Made by a program: the position numbers and the translations under genes
From: Bryobacteraceae bacterium
GTDB taxonomy: Bacteria > Acidobacteriota > Terriglobia > Bryobacterales > Bryobacteraceae
Direction of reading: 5' to 3'
Assembly (NCBI GenBank): GCA_029975915.1
Contig: JARKOC010000125.1
Span: forward strand, 54,269 to 118,268
DNA length: 64,000 nt
Notes under the pieces: generated by a model
Seen by the model: only the letters and a program-made list of their open reading frames with translations
Database searches by the model: none
Told to the model about the DNA's origin: nothing
In this document: piece after piece, positions 16,567-25,507 of the stretch
Position numbering within the stretch: the stretch's first letter is position 1
Layout: each line of letters opens with the position of its first letter

Positions 16567-18183
16567 TCACTGGCCAATCAGCAATCCGTGATGGCGCCCC
16601 ATCCAATATGGCAGCAGGAGCGTCGTCCCATCGTCTTCACCGCAGCCGCCGCACCCGCCGTCGATGACGAACGGATTGCCGTTCCATTTCATCACCGGAC
16701 GTTCATCAGGCGGCAACAACTCTTTGAACTCCGCGCGGTTGTGCCGGTCGGCTTGGTCCACTTTGGAGACATCGGCGCGATGCGAGTTCTTGACCGTCCA
16801 TTTAATGAGGTCCATTGGAAGCCGCTGCAACATCCAGACGGCGCCCTCCATGTCCACCTTCGCCGCCGGATTCGCCACCGCGTAAATAAACGTCCACAGC
16901 GGGTTCAACTCGCGCTGGCAATTTTGCCACCACTGGTCCAGCGCCTGGCGGTAGAGACCGAGCAGCGCCGGATCCTTCTCGTACAGGAACAACGGGTAAA
17001 ACGATAGCATCGCCAGTTCTTCATCCGAGTAGTTCAACTCCTCCTGCAACTCCAGGTACCGTGCAGTCAGCTTCGCGTAGCCCATGTCGTTTGCGACGCG
17101 CAGGTACTCGCGGTGGTACTTGTCGTCACCGGTGACGTGGTGGGTCACCTTCAGAAACATGAGGAGTTCGGCGGCGTTGAGAGGGCTGTCGGGTTTGCCC
17201 GTCTCGCTGGCGAAATAGTCCGGGTGCCATCTGCCCCATCGAGTCGGTTTACCAGTGACATCGACAAGGTAGAGGCCGTTGGCAAGGATGTGATCCATGA
17301 TGCGCGCGGCGGTGGCCTTGACTCGCTCCTTCAGAGCCTGGTCGGGCAATAGGTCGTGGACGAGGGCGAAGATCAGGAAATGGCCGACGATCTCATCGGA
17401 GGAGGTATCCGCCTTCCAGCGAATGCCATCGCTGGCGTCGTACCAGAAGCCGTCTTTCGGTTGGGTTTCTCCGGGTTTGATGTAGGACCGTGCCGGGAAA
17501 CCGGGCCGGCCAGAGACCTGTTCGAGGAAGAGGATTGCCTCCACGGTCCTCTTTGCCCGAGCCAGCGCTTCAGGCGATTTCGTGACCGAATACCGGAAGC
17601 ACTGGGCGGCGGCATACATGGCGGTCCAGAGCCCGTCGTTGTCGTTGGACACAGTTTGGTTGGAGGAAGGGTCGCCAGGAACGCGGAATCTGGAGTCTGC
17701 CACGAAGCCGTGGCGGTCATGACGGGCGTCGATCCGCTTTTCGAAGTAGTCCGCCTTTTGGCTGAGAGTGGAAAGGGTATATCGGATTCGCGAGACGCCA
17801 GCGGATGTCCGCACCCACACGCCGCCAGGTTCCGGCAGCAACGCCAGGACATGATCGCTGGCGAGCCATCTACGCGAGGCAAAGTATTGGATCCGGTCGC
17901 GCGGCGCAGCGGATTCCTGTATGCGGATCAGCCCGTTCGGCGTACCCGCCCAATGGACGCCGCCGAGGCTGCCCCAAGCGGTGACGGAGGCGAGAGGCAA
18001 AACTGGTTGGGCCGAGAGCAAACGGGCAGGAATAGCTGGGTCGCCCTCTTTGAAGAAGACCGCCGACTTGCTCAAGTACGGTTTCAGTTGCACTGGCCCG
18101 GCCGCCAAGACAGGGAAGATGCATCCGGCGATGAATGCGGCCAGACATCCTCTTAAGAAATAAGACAAGTGCCGTACCGACAT
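16567..18183 (-). CDS. Large exported protein of unknown function, alpha/alpha-toroid-like
   Basis: A 538-residue protein with a signal peptide (hydrophobic residues 10-27, ending VLAAG). Residues about 60-140 contain short beta-rich units (WGSLGGVHWAGTPNGLIRIQ, VWVRTSAGVSRIRY) that resemble two-component-regulator beta-propeller repeats. The rest (about 150-480) is helical, with aromatic-rich stretches such as NDNDGLWTAMYAAAQCFRY and DGFWYDASDGIRWK, like the alpha/alpha toroids of glycosidases and lyases. A CGGCGED motif lies near the C terminus. I do not recognise a characterised family. It is divergent from the diguanylate cyclase gene. Confidence 0.7.
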   Translation of the reverse strand: MSVRHLSYFLRGCLAAFIAGCIFPVLAAGPVQLKPYLSKSAVFFKEGDPAIPARLLSAQPVLPLASVTAWGSLGGVHWAGTPNGLIRIQESAAPRDRIQYFASRRWLASDHVLALLPEPGGVWVRTSAGVSRIRYTLSTLSQKADYFEKRIDARHDRHGFVADSRFRVPGDPSSNQTVSNDNDGLWTAMYAAAQCFRYSVTKSPEALARAKRTVEAILFLEQVSGRPGFPARSYIKPGETQPKDGFWYDASDGIRWKADTSSDEIVGHFLIFALVHDLLPDQALKERVKATAARIMDHILANGLYLVDVTGKPTRWGRWHPDYFASETGKPDSPLNAAELLMFLKVTHHVTGDDKYHREYLRVANDMGYAKLTARYLELQEELNYSDEELAMLSFYPLFLYEKDPALLGLYRQALDQWWQNCQRELNPLWTFIYAVANPAAKVDMEGAVWMLQRLPMDLIKWTVKNSHRADVSKVDQADRHNRAEFKELLPPDERPVMKWNGNPFVIDGGCGGCGEDDGTTLLLPYWMGRHHGLLIGQ

Positions 18184-18283
18184 CCTCGTAGCCTACCAAG
18201 TTGTGCGGTTTCCCGCACAGCCGGAATGCGGTTCAAGACCTCGGACTCGCTCTGTCCCTAATTTGTGTTAAAAATAGGGCGAG

Positions 18284-19252
18284 TTGGGCAATCTAGGGGA
18301 CAAATGTGAAAAGATCCTGGTCGCCGATGACAGTCTTGTCATGCGGAGGCTGCTCCAGGCAACTTTAGAGAGTTGGGGGCTTGAAGTCGTTTGCGCCTCG
18401 GACGGCGCGGAGGCCCTGGCGATTTTGCAAGGCGATGATCCTCCCCGGTTGGCCGTGCTCGATTGGATGATGCCTGTTCTCACGGGACCCGAAGTCTGCA
18501 AACTGGTACGCGAACGCAACTCAGGCCCCTACACCTATCTGATTCTCCTCACATCGCGGAACCAACGGGAGGATATCGTCGCGGGCATGGGGGCCGGCGC
18601 TGACGACTATGTCGTCAAACCGTTTGACAAGCACGAACTCGAAGTCCGGCTTCGCGCTGGACGGCGCATCCTCAATCTGCAAAACGAACTCATGCTGGCT
18701 CAGGAAGCTCTACGGGAGCAGGCGACTCGAGACGCGCTTACCGGTTGTTGGAACCGCCGCGTGATTCTGGAGACCCTGGATCGCGAAACCGGCCGGGCCG
18801 TGCGCGAGCAGCGCAGCCTTGGGGTGGTGATGCTTGATGTCGATCATTTCAAGCTCATCAACGACACCTACGGCCATGCGGCGGGCGATGAGACTCTGCG
18901 CGAGGTTGTGCGCCGCGTGACGTCAATGATTCGTCCCTACGACGCGATCGGACGGATCGGCGGCGAAGAGTTCCTGATTGTTCTGCCTGGTTGCGACGAG
19001 CTCTTTACGCTGAGCCATGCGGAGCGTCTAAGAAAGACCATCGAACTCACCCCGGTCACTGCCGACGGCGTCGACATCCATGTGACGGCCAGTTTTGGCA
19101 CAACCGCAATGCAGGCAGGATCTCCAATCGCCCCAGGGCGGCTTGTACGAGCCGCGGACGAAGGACTCTACGCAGCCAAACGCCAAGGACGCAACCGCGT
19201 GTGCTGCTGCCTGCCGGAACAGTTAGGGAGCGGACGGAGGACCGCCGGGTAG
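18284..19252 (+). CDS. Response regulator with GGDEF domain (diguanylate cyclase)
   Basis: A 322-residue PleD/WspR-like protein that would make cyclic di-GMP when phosphorylated. The receiver domain (about 10-125) has the acidic pair in VADDS, phosphoacceptor D60 in LDWMMP and K112 in VKPFDK. The GGDEF domain (about 148-310) has an active GGEEF at 226-230. An inhibitory-site RPYD at 217-220 lies exactly five residues before it, so product feedback is expected. The only usable start is TTG 18284, because a stop codon lies just upstream at 18275. No partner histidine kinase is adjacent. A sensory link to cell-wall or chemotaxis genes nearby is only positional. Confidence 0.92.
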   Translation: MGNLGDKCEKILVADDSLVMRRLLQATLESWGLEVVCASDGAEALAILQGDDPPRLAVLDWMMPVLTGPEVCKLVRERNSGPYTYLILLTSRNQREDIVAGMGAGADDYVVKPFDKHELEVRLRAGRRILNLQNELMLAQEALREQATRDALTGCWNRRVILETLDRETGRAVREQRSLGVVMLDVDHFKLINDTYGHAAGDETLREVVRRVTSMIRPYDAIGRIGGEEFLIVLPGCDELFTLSHAERLRKTIELTPVTADGVDIHVTASFGTTAMQAGSPIAPGRLVRAADEGLYAAKRQGRNRVCCCLPEQLGSGRRTAG

Positions 19253-19266
19253 CCGTCCCCGGCACA

Positions 19267-20859
19267 TCATTTCGTGCTTTGGCCCGGACGCGCCGCGGAT
19301 TCCTGGGCAACTGTCATTTTGCTCAGCGTCGCGGCATAATCCGACACGCCCTTGCAAAGCGCTTCTGCGAGTTTGTCGCGATAGTCGCTGCGCCTCATCA
19401 GGGACTCCTCGCGCGCATTGGTGACAAATCCCACCTCGGCCAGGATCGAAGGCATCGCGGCGCCAATCAGGACGACAAACGGCGCCTTCTTCACGCCCCG
19501 GTTGCGCGCGCTGGCCTGGGGCGAGCTGAGGCGATATAGAGACCTCTGGACTCTTCTCGCGAACTCGCTTGATTCGGCGATCTTATCCTTCAGGGCGATC
19601 TTTTGCAGCAGTTCGCTCAGTTCGAAGATCGACTTCCCGTGGCCGGCGTTCTCCCTCGCAGCCACCTCAAGATCGTCCTTTGAATCCGTGAAATTCAAAT
19701 AGAAGACCTCCGGCCCCGAGACCGACCTGATACGCGACGAGTTGACATGGATCGAGAGGAACAGATCGGCCCGCATCCTGTTGGCCAGCGCCGTTCGCTC
19801 TTCCAAAGGAATGAAAACGTCCGAATCTCGCGTGTAGACCACCTCGGCGCCCAACCGCTCTTCGATCAGAGCGCCCAACCGTTTGGCGAGGTCCAAGACA
19901 AGGTCCTTTTCGACCAGTCCGCCGGGGCCGGTAGTTCCATGATCATGTCCGCCGTGGCCGGGATCGATGGCCACTCGTGTGAGCTTCAAGCCCAGGGCCC
20001 TCGTCATCGACGTTCGCTTCCCGCTCCCGGGATCGGCGGACTTTGGGGCGGATTTCAGAACAACCGGGCTTGCCGACTCCACCGCCGGGGCGCCAACCAC
20101 AGGCGCCGCCTCAGTACTTGGCTTGGACACTGGAGGCAACGGGACAACTGGGGGTGTGGACTCGTTCCGCTTTGGCTCGGCAGTGGATGGAGCCGTGCTG
20201 GCTGGCGCGCTCGCCGCTTTTGCCGTCAGAACTCGCTCGCCGCCGGAGGGGGCTTCCTTCCTTTCGACTTTCGCGTCCGGTTCGTTTGCAGCCGGGCGAG
20301 CCGGTGCCGCAGAAGGTGCTGCCGGCTTTTGTGCCGCGGTGGAAATCCCGGTTTGCCCTCTTGCAGTTGAGCCCGGGCGTTCCCGATCGAGGTTTGCTGA
20401 GATCACGCTGCCGCTGTCTGCCGGAAGCGGCCGGGCGCCAGCCCCTTTGGCACGCAACTCGATCATCAGCCTCGTGGGATTCGCCAACTGGCTGATCTCA
20501 TAATCAACAGGCTGCTTCAGGTCGAACACAACCCGCGCCACCGTGGGTTTGTTCAGTGCGATCCTGATGCGATCGACAAGCGGATCGTCCACCTTCATCA
20601 CACGGGAGTAGCCTTCGTCCAGCTTGATCACGCAGCCATGGAGGTCCACAAAAAGCCTCGGCGGCTGCACGATCTGATCCCGCCGGTACTGGACGTCGCC
20701 GGTCACCTCGATGGCGACGCGCGTGACCTGTCCCACAGACCAGACGCGAACCGACTTAAGTTGGACCAGAGGCGGGGCGATTTCCGCGCAAAGCGAGTTT
20801 GCCGCAGCCAGGCACGCCAGGACAGGGATCAGACTTGTCAGGCGCGCCTGCAGATTCAT
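19267..20859 (-). CDS. N-acetylmuramoyl-L-alanine amidase with AMIN domain
   Basis: A periplasmic zinc amidase of 530 residues that cuts the bond between muramic acid and the stem peptide during cell separation. It has a signal peptide (1-25), an AMIN localisation domain (about 30-137) and a low-complexity Pro/Ala/Ser linker (about 145-285). The Amidase_3 domain follows with H302 (DPGHGG), E317 (VEKDL), H371 (SIHVN) and catalytic E475 (LAEVGF). An insertion with charged helices lies between H371 and E475, typical of the autoinhibitory helix of AmiC-type enzymes. Its ATG overlaps the stop of the upstream lytic transglycosylase by 4 bases, so the two are translationally coupled. Confidence 0.93.
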   Translation of the reverse strand: MNLQARLTSLIPVLACLAAANSLCAEIAPPLVQLKSVRVWSVGQVTRVAIEVTGDVQYRRDQIVQPPRLFVDLHGCVIKLDEGYSRVMKVDDPLVDRIRIALNKPTVARVVFDLKQPVDYEISQLANPTRLMIELRAKGAGARPLPADSGSVISANLDRERPGSTARGQTGISTAAQKPAAPSAAPARPAANEPDAKVERKEAPSGGERVLTAKAASAPASTAPSTAEPKRNESTPPVVPLPPVSKPSTEAAPVVGAPAVESASPVVLKSAPKSADPGSGKRTSMTRALGLKLTRVAIDPGHGGHDHGTTGPGGLVEKDLVLDLAKRLGALIEERLGAEVVYTRDSDVFIPLEERTALANRMRADLFLSIHVNSSRIRSVSGPEVFYLNFTDSKDDLEVAARENAGHGKSIFELSELLQKIALKDKIAESSEFARRVQRSLYRLSSPQASARNRGVKKAPFVVLIGAAMPSILAEVGFVTNAREESLMRRSDYRDKLAEALCKGVSDYAATLSKMTVAQESAARPGQSTK

Positions 20860-21632
20860 GGCGTCCTTGGCGTCTTTCTCGCGGCTGGCTCTCCGGTGAC
20901 GAAGTGGATGCGTCCAGATTCGTCAGTCACCAGGGAAAGCGCGTGCAACGGCGCCGGCGAGGCCTCGGGCTTCTCACCTGCCAGTTCGTTTGGTTGCGCG
21001 GAACTACCTTTCGAATCAATGGCTTGGGGGGCAAAGGAGAGACGCGCGGATTCAAGCTTTTTCCCCACTTTGGAAACATATTGCTCAGTCTCGCGGTACG
21101 GCGGAACGCCCCCATACTTCAAGACCGCGCCCTCACCGGCATTATAGGCGGCCAAAGCGAGTTTGTCGTCCTTGAACATGTCCTGCAAGTAGCGCAGATA
21201 CTTGACTCCGGCGGCAATATTCTGCCTCGCATCAAAGCTGTCTGTGACGCCGAATCGCCTCGCCGTGGCGGGAATTAGCTGCATTAACCCTTGAGCGCCC
21301 TTTGGCGACACGGCAAGGGGATTGAAACCGGATTCGACTGCAATCACCGAATGAACAAGTACCGGGTCCACGCCGTGCAGCGCCGCGGTCTGTTGGACAA
21401 TGGCGCCGACGTCGGTTACGGCCGCCGGTTGCGGCTCCACCGGTAGAGACGCTGACTGTCTGGCTTTGAGCGCGGTCGGACTGGCGCTCTTTTTGACAAT
21501 CGAAGTCCGGATCAAACGGCCAGTTTTGGCATCGGCCCGGACAACACTCCGAACGTGCAGGCGAGATTCTCCCGAGGCCCCCGCCGGAGAGGCGAACACG
21601 CAGGCGAGAAAGAAACAAATCGCCCGTGCCAT
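20856..21632 (-). CDS. Lytic transglycosylase (SLT domain)
   Basis: An exported murein lytic transglycosylase of 258 residues that cleaves glycan strands. It has a signal peptide (1-20, ASPAGASG), a linker of about 60 residues and an SLT domain with catalytic E100 in IAVESGFNP. It also has GLMQLIPATA and AYNAGEGAV, matching family 1 enzymes. The frame continues upstream into the divergent mobA gene. ATG 21632 is chosen because it starts at the signal peptide and a TATAAT (21642-21647) lies 9 bases before it, suggesting an almost leaderless mRNA. The stop overlaps the amidase start. Confidence 0.92.
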   Translation of the reverse strand: MARAICFFLACVFASPAGASGESRLHVRSVVRADAKTGRLIRTSIVKKSASPTALKARQSASLPVEPQPAAVTDVGAIVQQTAALHGVDPVLVHSVIAVESGFNPLAVSPKGAQGLMQLIPATARRFGVTDSFDARQNIAAGVKYLRYLQDMFKDDKLALAAYNAGEGAVLKYGGVPPYRETEQYVSKVGKKLESARLSFAPQAIDSKGSSAQPNELAGEKPEASPAPLHALSLVTDESGRIHFVTGEPAARKTPRTP

Positions 21633-21641
21633 GTTTTTATC

Positions 21642-21647
21642 ATTATA
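21642..21647 (-). promoter_or_regulatory. -10 box immediately upstream of the transglycosylase start
   Basis: TATAAT on the minus strand, 9 bases before the ATG at 21632. The transcript would begin 0-3 bases before the start codon. No ribosome site is visible. A TGAAGA 17 bases further upstream is a poor -35. Confidence 0.4.
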
Positions 21648-21707
21648 CCGGGAGTGTCCAGATTTCTTCATCGGGAAATCGACTGAGGCCAAAGGATTTG
21701 CCGCTGC

Positions 21708-21713
21708 TAGAAT
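21708..21713 (+). promoter_or_regulatory. -10 box immediately upstream of mobA
   Basis: TAGAAT on the plus strand followed by 6 bases and the ATG at 21720. This spacing places transcription start at or next to the A of the start codon. No ribosome site is visible. Confidence 0.4.
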
Positions 21714-21719
21714 TGTCTC

Positions 21720-22286
21720 ATGAGCCGTGCCGGATTCGTTCTCGCCGGGGGCGCCAGCCGCCGGATGGGCCAGGACAAAGCGCTGCTCGAATTCGAGGGC
21801 GTTGCGTTGGCCGCATGGATCGCCGACCGCGTGAGGCGCGCAGCCGGGTGCGTCAGTCTCGTGGGAGGTGGTGAAAAATACGCTCATTTGGGCTATCCGA
21901 TTCTGCCGGAACGATTTCCGGGTTCTGGGCCACTCAGTGGGATTGAGGCGGCGCTGAGACTTGGCGGCGCCGAATGGTCTCTCGTCGTGGGCTGCGACAT
22001 GCCTGGAATCAGGACCGAATGGCTGGCCGAGATCCTTGATGCGGCTGAGGAATCTGGCGCACAGGCAGTGTATGTCCGCGGTTCTGGCGGCGAGATCGAG
22101 CCGCTGTGCGCGGCTTACCACGCGAGTTGCCTCCCGGCGGCACAGGAGATGCTTGCCTGCGGACAGTATCGAACGACAGGGATCTTCAACCGCATCAACG
22201 GATTAGAGCTCAGGGCGAGTTGGGCGGACCAGTTGCGCAACGTGAACACGCCCGGCGAATGGGAAGCGTTGAAAGGCCGCCGATGA
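21720..22286 (+). CDS. mobA: Molybdenum cofactor guanylyltransferase
   Basis: Attaches GMP to molybdopterin to form the guanine dinucleotide cofactor. It has 188 residues with the nucleotidyltransferase signature LAGGASRRMGQDKALL (8-23). Other family features are GPLSGIEAAL, the metal-binding stretch VVGCDMPGI and the late NVNTPGEWEAL. No other molybdopterin genes lie nearby. The start codon of the ABC ATPase overlaps its stop by 4 bases (ATGA), an unexpected coupling of unrelated functions. Confidence 0.93.
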   Translation: MSRAGFVLAGGASRRMGQDKALLEFEGVALAAWIADRVRRAAGCVSLVGGGEKYAHLGYPILPERFPGSGPLSGIEAALRLGGAEWSLVVGCDMPGIRTEWLAEILDAAEESGAQAVYVRGSGGEIEPLCAAYHASCLPAAQEMLACGQYRTTGIFNRINGLELRASWADQLRNVNTPGEWEALKGRR

Positions 22287-23053
22287 AGGACCAGTATCCG
22301 CATTACATCGAGTTCCGCAACGTCTATAAGACGTTCGACTACCCCGTTTTAGTCGATTGCAGTTTTCATTGCGCGCCGGGCGAGACGCTGGCGATTATCG
22401 GACGCAGCGGCGTGGGCAAGTCGGTCAGCCTGTCGCATATCATGGGATTCCTCAAGCCGGATTCGGGCCGCGTGATTGTCGCCCACCGCGACATCACCGA
22501 CTTTACCGAAGCTGAACTACGCAAGATCCGCAAGAAAGTGACCATGGTGTTCCAGAACGGGGCGTTGTTCGATTCGTTGACCGTCGGCGAGAATATCCTC
22601 TTCTCGCTCGAGTTACGCGAAGACTACGACGAAGCCAACCGGATGGATGTGGTCCGCGGGTTGCTGGACATGGTCGATCTGGCGCGGTTTGAAGACGCCT
22701 ATCCTTCTGATTTATCAACTGGTTACAGGCGCGGTGTAGCCATCGCGAGAGCGCTTGCTGCCCAACCCGAGTGCGTGCTGTACGACGAGCCGACGACCAT
22801 GGTCGATCCCATCATGTCCGAGGAGATGGGGCGCTTAATGGTTAGGTTGAAGCAGCAACTCGGATTAACCTCTATCGTCGTTACTCACGACCTGGATCTG
22901 ATGAGAAAAGTGGCTGACAAGGTGGTGTTTCTATACGACAGCCGGGTCATTTACTTTGGCCCGGTCGGCGAACTGGAGCACTGCGACCACCCTCACGTGG
23001 CCGAGTTTCTCGCCATGGACCGTGTCGATCTCAGTGGGTTTGTTGGCCGATGA
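22283..23053 (+). CDS. ABC transporter ATP-binding protein, MlaF-like
   Basis: A cytoplasmic ATPase subunit of 256 residues resembling the Mla/Mce phospholipid transport ATPases. It has Walker A GRSGVGKSVS, a Q-loop in MVFQNGALFDSLTVGENI, Walker B CVLYDEPTTMVDP and an H-loop in VVTHDLDL. The signature motif reads LSTGYRRGVAIARAL, where MlaF-type proteins usually have LSGGM, so a glycine is replaced by threonine. No permease or Mce-domain gene is adjacent; partners must be elsewhere. Its start overlaps the mobA stop, and its 3' end overlaps the convergent SH3 gene by 23 bases. Confidence 0.87.
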   Translation: MKDQYPHYIEFRNVYKTFDYPVLVDCSFHCAPGETLAIIGRSGVGKSVSLSHIMGFLKPDSGRVIVAHRDITDFTEAELRKIRKKVTMVFQNGALFDSLTVGENILFSLELREDYDEANRMDVVRGLLDMVDLARFEDAYPSDLSTGYRRGVAIARALAAQPECVLYDEPTTMVDPIMSEEMGRLMVRLKQQLGLTSIVVTHDLDLMRKVADKVVFLYDSRVIYFGPVGELEHCDHPHVAEFLAMDRVDLSGFVGR

Positions 23054-24287
23054 AAGGAACCCAGGAGGGTACCCGATCCCGCCATGTGCCCTCTGTGGGT
23101 GTAGATTGAACCGGCGTGGCCGGCTGGACAGTGTCGTCATCCGGGTCGTACCACTTCCCTGGCAATGTGGCCGGGCGCCGTCCGGTCAGGCGGACACGGA
23201 AACCATTGATCGAATAGACGCGCGTTTGAAGTGACCCGTCTTTCTCCGAGACCACCGTGCTGAATTGAATTGCTGAGCCGGACTTACCATATTCGATCAA
23301 GATTGGCAGGAATCCGAGGAGATTGCGTTCGATGTAGGAAGTCTCATAGCGTTCGCGCCGTGTGCTCCAGGTGAATAACCGGAGGCAATCATAATCGGCT
23401 CCGGTTCGCGAGGCGGTTGCCCAGAGCCAGGCAGGATGGGATGCCCCCGACTTGGTGACTGTTTCGCCAACCTTAAAGAAGGCGGCGATCCGGGCCCGCT
23501 CGGCGTACTGGGCGACGGCATCAGGCACGTCCATGAGGAGCATCCGCGCCAGCACCCACCCTGGCCTGCCGTCCCTGGCCCTGACAAGCGTCCAGTACTC
23601 ATTCACCGCCGGCGCGCGAGACGCAGCCTCGGGCGATGCCTGTTGACCCTGGGGAGCCCCCCCTGAAAGCTCAATCCAGTTCGGCGGAGGCGCTGGCGGA
23701 GCCGGCCTAGGAGGTGGCGGGTACTTAGCTGCTTGCTTAGGTTTCTTCTGCGAAGCATTCTCCTGGTTCAACACTGGCAACAGGAGAGCGGGTGGCCGGT
23801 AAGTGGATCTGGGAACAAGTTGGTGGGCAATCACATCCACCTTCGTTCCGGGCGTGATCTGAAAGATTGTCGGCGCCTGCCGGTTCGGGGCCGTGTGTAC
23901 GTTCAGAGCGTCGAAGACCGTGGCTTGGCCCTGTGACGGCGCTTCGGCGGTCAACTCAGCCAGGCCGCGCAAATGCTCCATTCCGGCCGGGGACAACAAC
24001 TGCCAGGAGTCAGCCCATCCCACGCTGCCGGACTCAGTTCTAAGTTTATAGAACCGCCTCCTTCTTCCTATGATTTCGACGCGCTCGCCGTGCTTCAGCG
24101 TGGCGACGAGTTTGGACCGGGCCACGAGTTCGGCCCGCAGTTGTAGCGTAGCTGGAGCGACGTATGCCTCGGCAAGTGCCGGTTCGCGGTCGGGTTGGTC
24201 ACCGCACCCCGACATAAACAGCGTAACCGAGGCGAACCAGAGTGCGGCGAGTTGGGCGCGCCGCTTAGCTGATGTTCTCCCTGACAA
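23031..24287 (-). CDS. SH3-domain lipoprotein, unknown function
   Basis: A 418-residue predicted lipoprotein. The basic N terminus and hydrophobic stretch end in a lipobox-like SLFMSGC-type site (residues 22-28, LFMSGC), with Cys28 as the lipid anchor. Two bacterial SH3-like segments are visible: about 40-95 (ATLKHGERVEIIGRRR, SVGWADSWQLL) and about 120-260, interrupted by a proline-rich insert (PPPPRPAPPAPPP). The C-terminal 160 residues form a separate unknown domain. SH3 domains of this kind often bind cell-wall peptides. The gene overlaps the ends of both neighbours by 23 bases and follows the aminotransferase on the same strand. Confidence 0.75.
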   Translation of the reverse strand: MSGRTSAKRRAQLAALWFASVTLFMSGCGDQPDREPALAEAYVAPATLQLRAELVARSKLVATLKHGERVEIIGRRRRFYKLRTESGSVGWADSWQLLSPAGMEHLRGLAELTAEAPSQGQATVFDALNVHTAPNRQAPTIFQITPGTKVDVIAHQLVPRSTYRPPALLLPVLNQENASQKKPKQAAKYPPPPRPAPPAPPPNWIELSGGAPQGQQASPEAASRAPAVNEYWTLVRARDGRPGWVLARMLLMDVPDAVAQYAERARIAAFFKVGETVTKSGASHPAWLWATASRTGADYDCLRLFTWSTRRERYETSYIERNLLGFLPILIEYGKSGSAIQFSTVVSEKDGSLQTRVYSINGFRVRLTGRRPATLPGKWYDPDDDTVQPATPVQSTPTEGTWRDRVPSWVPFIGQQTH

Positions 24288-25455
24288 AGGCTTCGAAGCG
24301 GTCCAATCCTTTCTTCAAATCCTCGATCGACGAGGCATAGGAGATCCGCACATGCGATTTGGTGCCGAATGCCTCGCCCGGCACCACTGCAACGTGGCTC
24401 TCCGCGAGCAACCGCTCGGCGAAGGCCATCGCCGTGGGCAGTTTTTCCGGCGACAAGACGCCCGAAATGTTCGGATATGCGTAAAATGCGCCTCGAGGCT
24501 CGGGGCATGACACACCTGGCATGGCGCGCAGACGCCCCACGACATAATCCCGCCTTATGCGATACTCAGCAAGCATATCGCTGACTGAATCCTGCGGTCC
24601 CATTAAGGCTTCGATGGCGCCCTTCTGGGCAATGGAGGTTGGGTTCGAAGTGGAGTGTGATTGAAGCTTGACGATCGCAGTACACACGGGCGCCGGCGCC
24701 AGCACAAAGCCTATCCGCCATCCTGTCATGGCGTAGGTCTTCGACAATGATCCGGCCACGATCACGGATTCCTTCATATCCGGCAGTGAGGCGGCAGAGA
24801 AGGGCGTCGAGTCGTAAAGGAAGTGGCTATAGCACTCGTCGGTCATCAGCCAAATCCCTTTGTCGCGAGCGATGTAGGCGATCCTTTCAAGCTCGGCATT
24901 GTCAATGACGGCCCCAGAAGGATTGCAGGGCGAATTGATCATGATGATGCGCGTCTTGGGCGTGATGGCGCGCTCCACTTCCTCGGCGGTCAGCGCAAAG
25001 CCGTCTTCCTCACGGGTCTCGACAAAGATACATTTGCCGCCCGCGTAGTTGACGACATCCTTGTAAGTGACCCAGTAGGGAACGGGGATGATCGCTTCGT
25101 CGCCAGGGTTGATGACGGCTTGCGTGATGTTGAAAATGGCGTGCTTGCCGCCAACGGTCGCTACGCACTCAGTGGGGGTGTAGTTTGTGCCGTACTCGAG
25201 GTTGTGGCGGTCGCAGATGGCCTGGCGCAACTCCTGCACGCCAGCCATGGCGGTGTAGCGAGTGAAATTGGCGTCCAAGGCGTGCACTGCGGCCTGCTTG
25301 ATGTTGTTTGGAGTGGGGAAATCGGGTTCACCGACGCCAAAATCGACCACGTCGACGCCGGCGCGGCGCAGACGGTCGGCTTCAGCCGAAACCTTCGCAG
25401 TCGAGGAGACGCTGATCAAACCGATGCGGTCAGCGAGTAAGGGTGTAGCTTGCAT
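24265..25455 (-). CDS. Aspartate aminotransferase (class I PLP enzyme)
   Basis: A cytoplasmic pyridoxal-phosphate transaminase of 396 residues, of the subgroup Ib common in bacteria. It has GEPDFPTPNNIK near 42-53, substrate-binding NSPCNPSG (174-181), D206 that pairs with the cofactor nitrogen, and the PLP-lysine K239 in SLSKTYAMTGWR. The substrate-binding Arg is in SHVRISYASS near the C terminus. It likely interconverts aspartate and oxaloacetate; some relatives also use prephenate. The start of the SH3 lipoprotein overlaps its 3' end by 23 bases. Confidence 0.93.
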   Translation of the reverse strand: MQATPLLADRIGLISVSSTAKVSAEADRLRRAGVDVVDFGVGEPDFPTPNNIKQAAVHALDANFTRYTAMAGVQELRQAICDRHNLEYGTNYTPTECVATVGGKHAIFNITQAVINPGDEAIIPVPYWVTYKDVVNYAGGKCIFVETREEDGFALTAEEVERAITPKTRIIMINSPCNPSGAVIDNAELERIAYIARDKGIWLMTDECYSHFLYDSTPFSAASLPDMKESVIVAGSLSKTYAMTGWRIGFVLAPAPVCTAIVKLQSHSTSNPTSIAQKGAIEALMGPQDSVSDMLAEYRIRRDYVVGRLRAMPGVSCPEPRGAFYAYPNISGVLSPEKLPTAMAFAERLLAESHVAVVPGEAFGTKSHVRISYASSIEDLKKGLDRFEAFVRENIS

Positions 25456-25507
25456 GAGGCTGCTGGAACTCGATTCTCTAGATTTGATTTTCCCGCAAAT
25501 AGGGCGG

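Noticed and set aside
21633..22121. Long N-terminal extension of the lytic transglycosylase
   Set aside because: It runs antisense through mobA, and the signal peptide begins at 21632.
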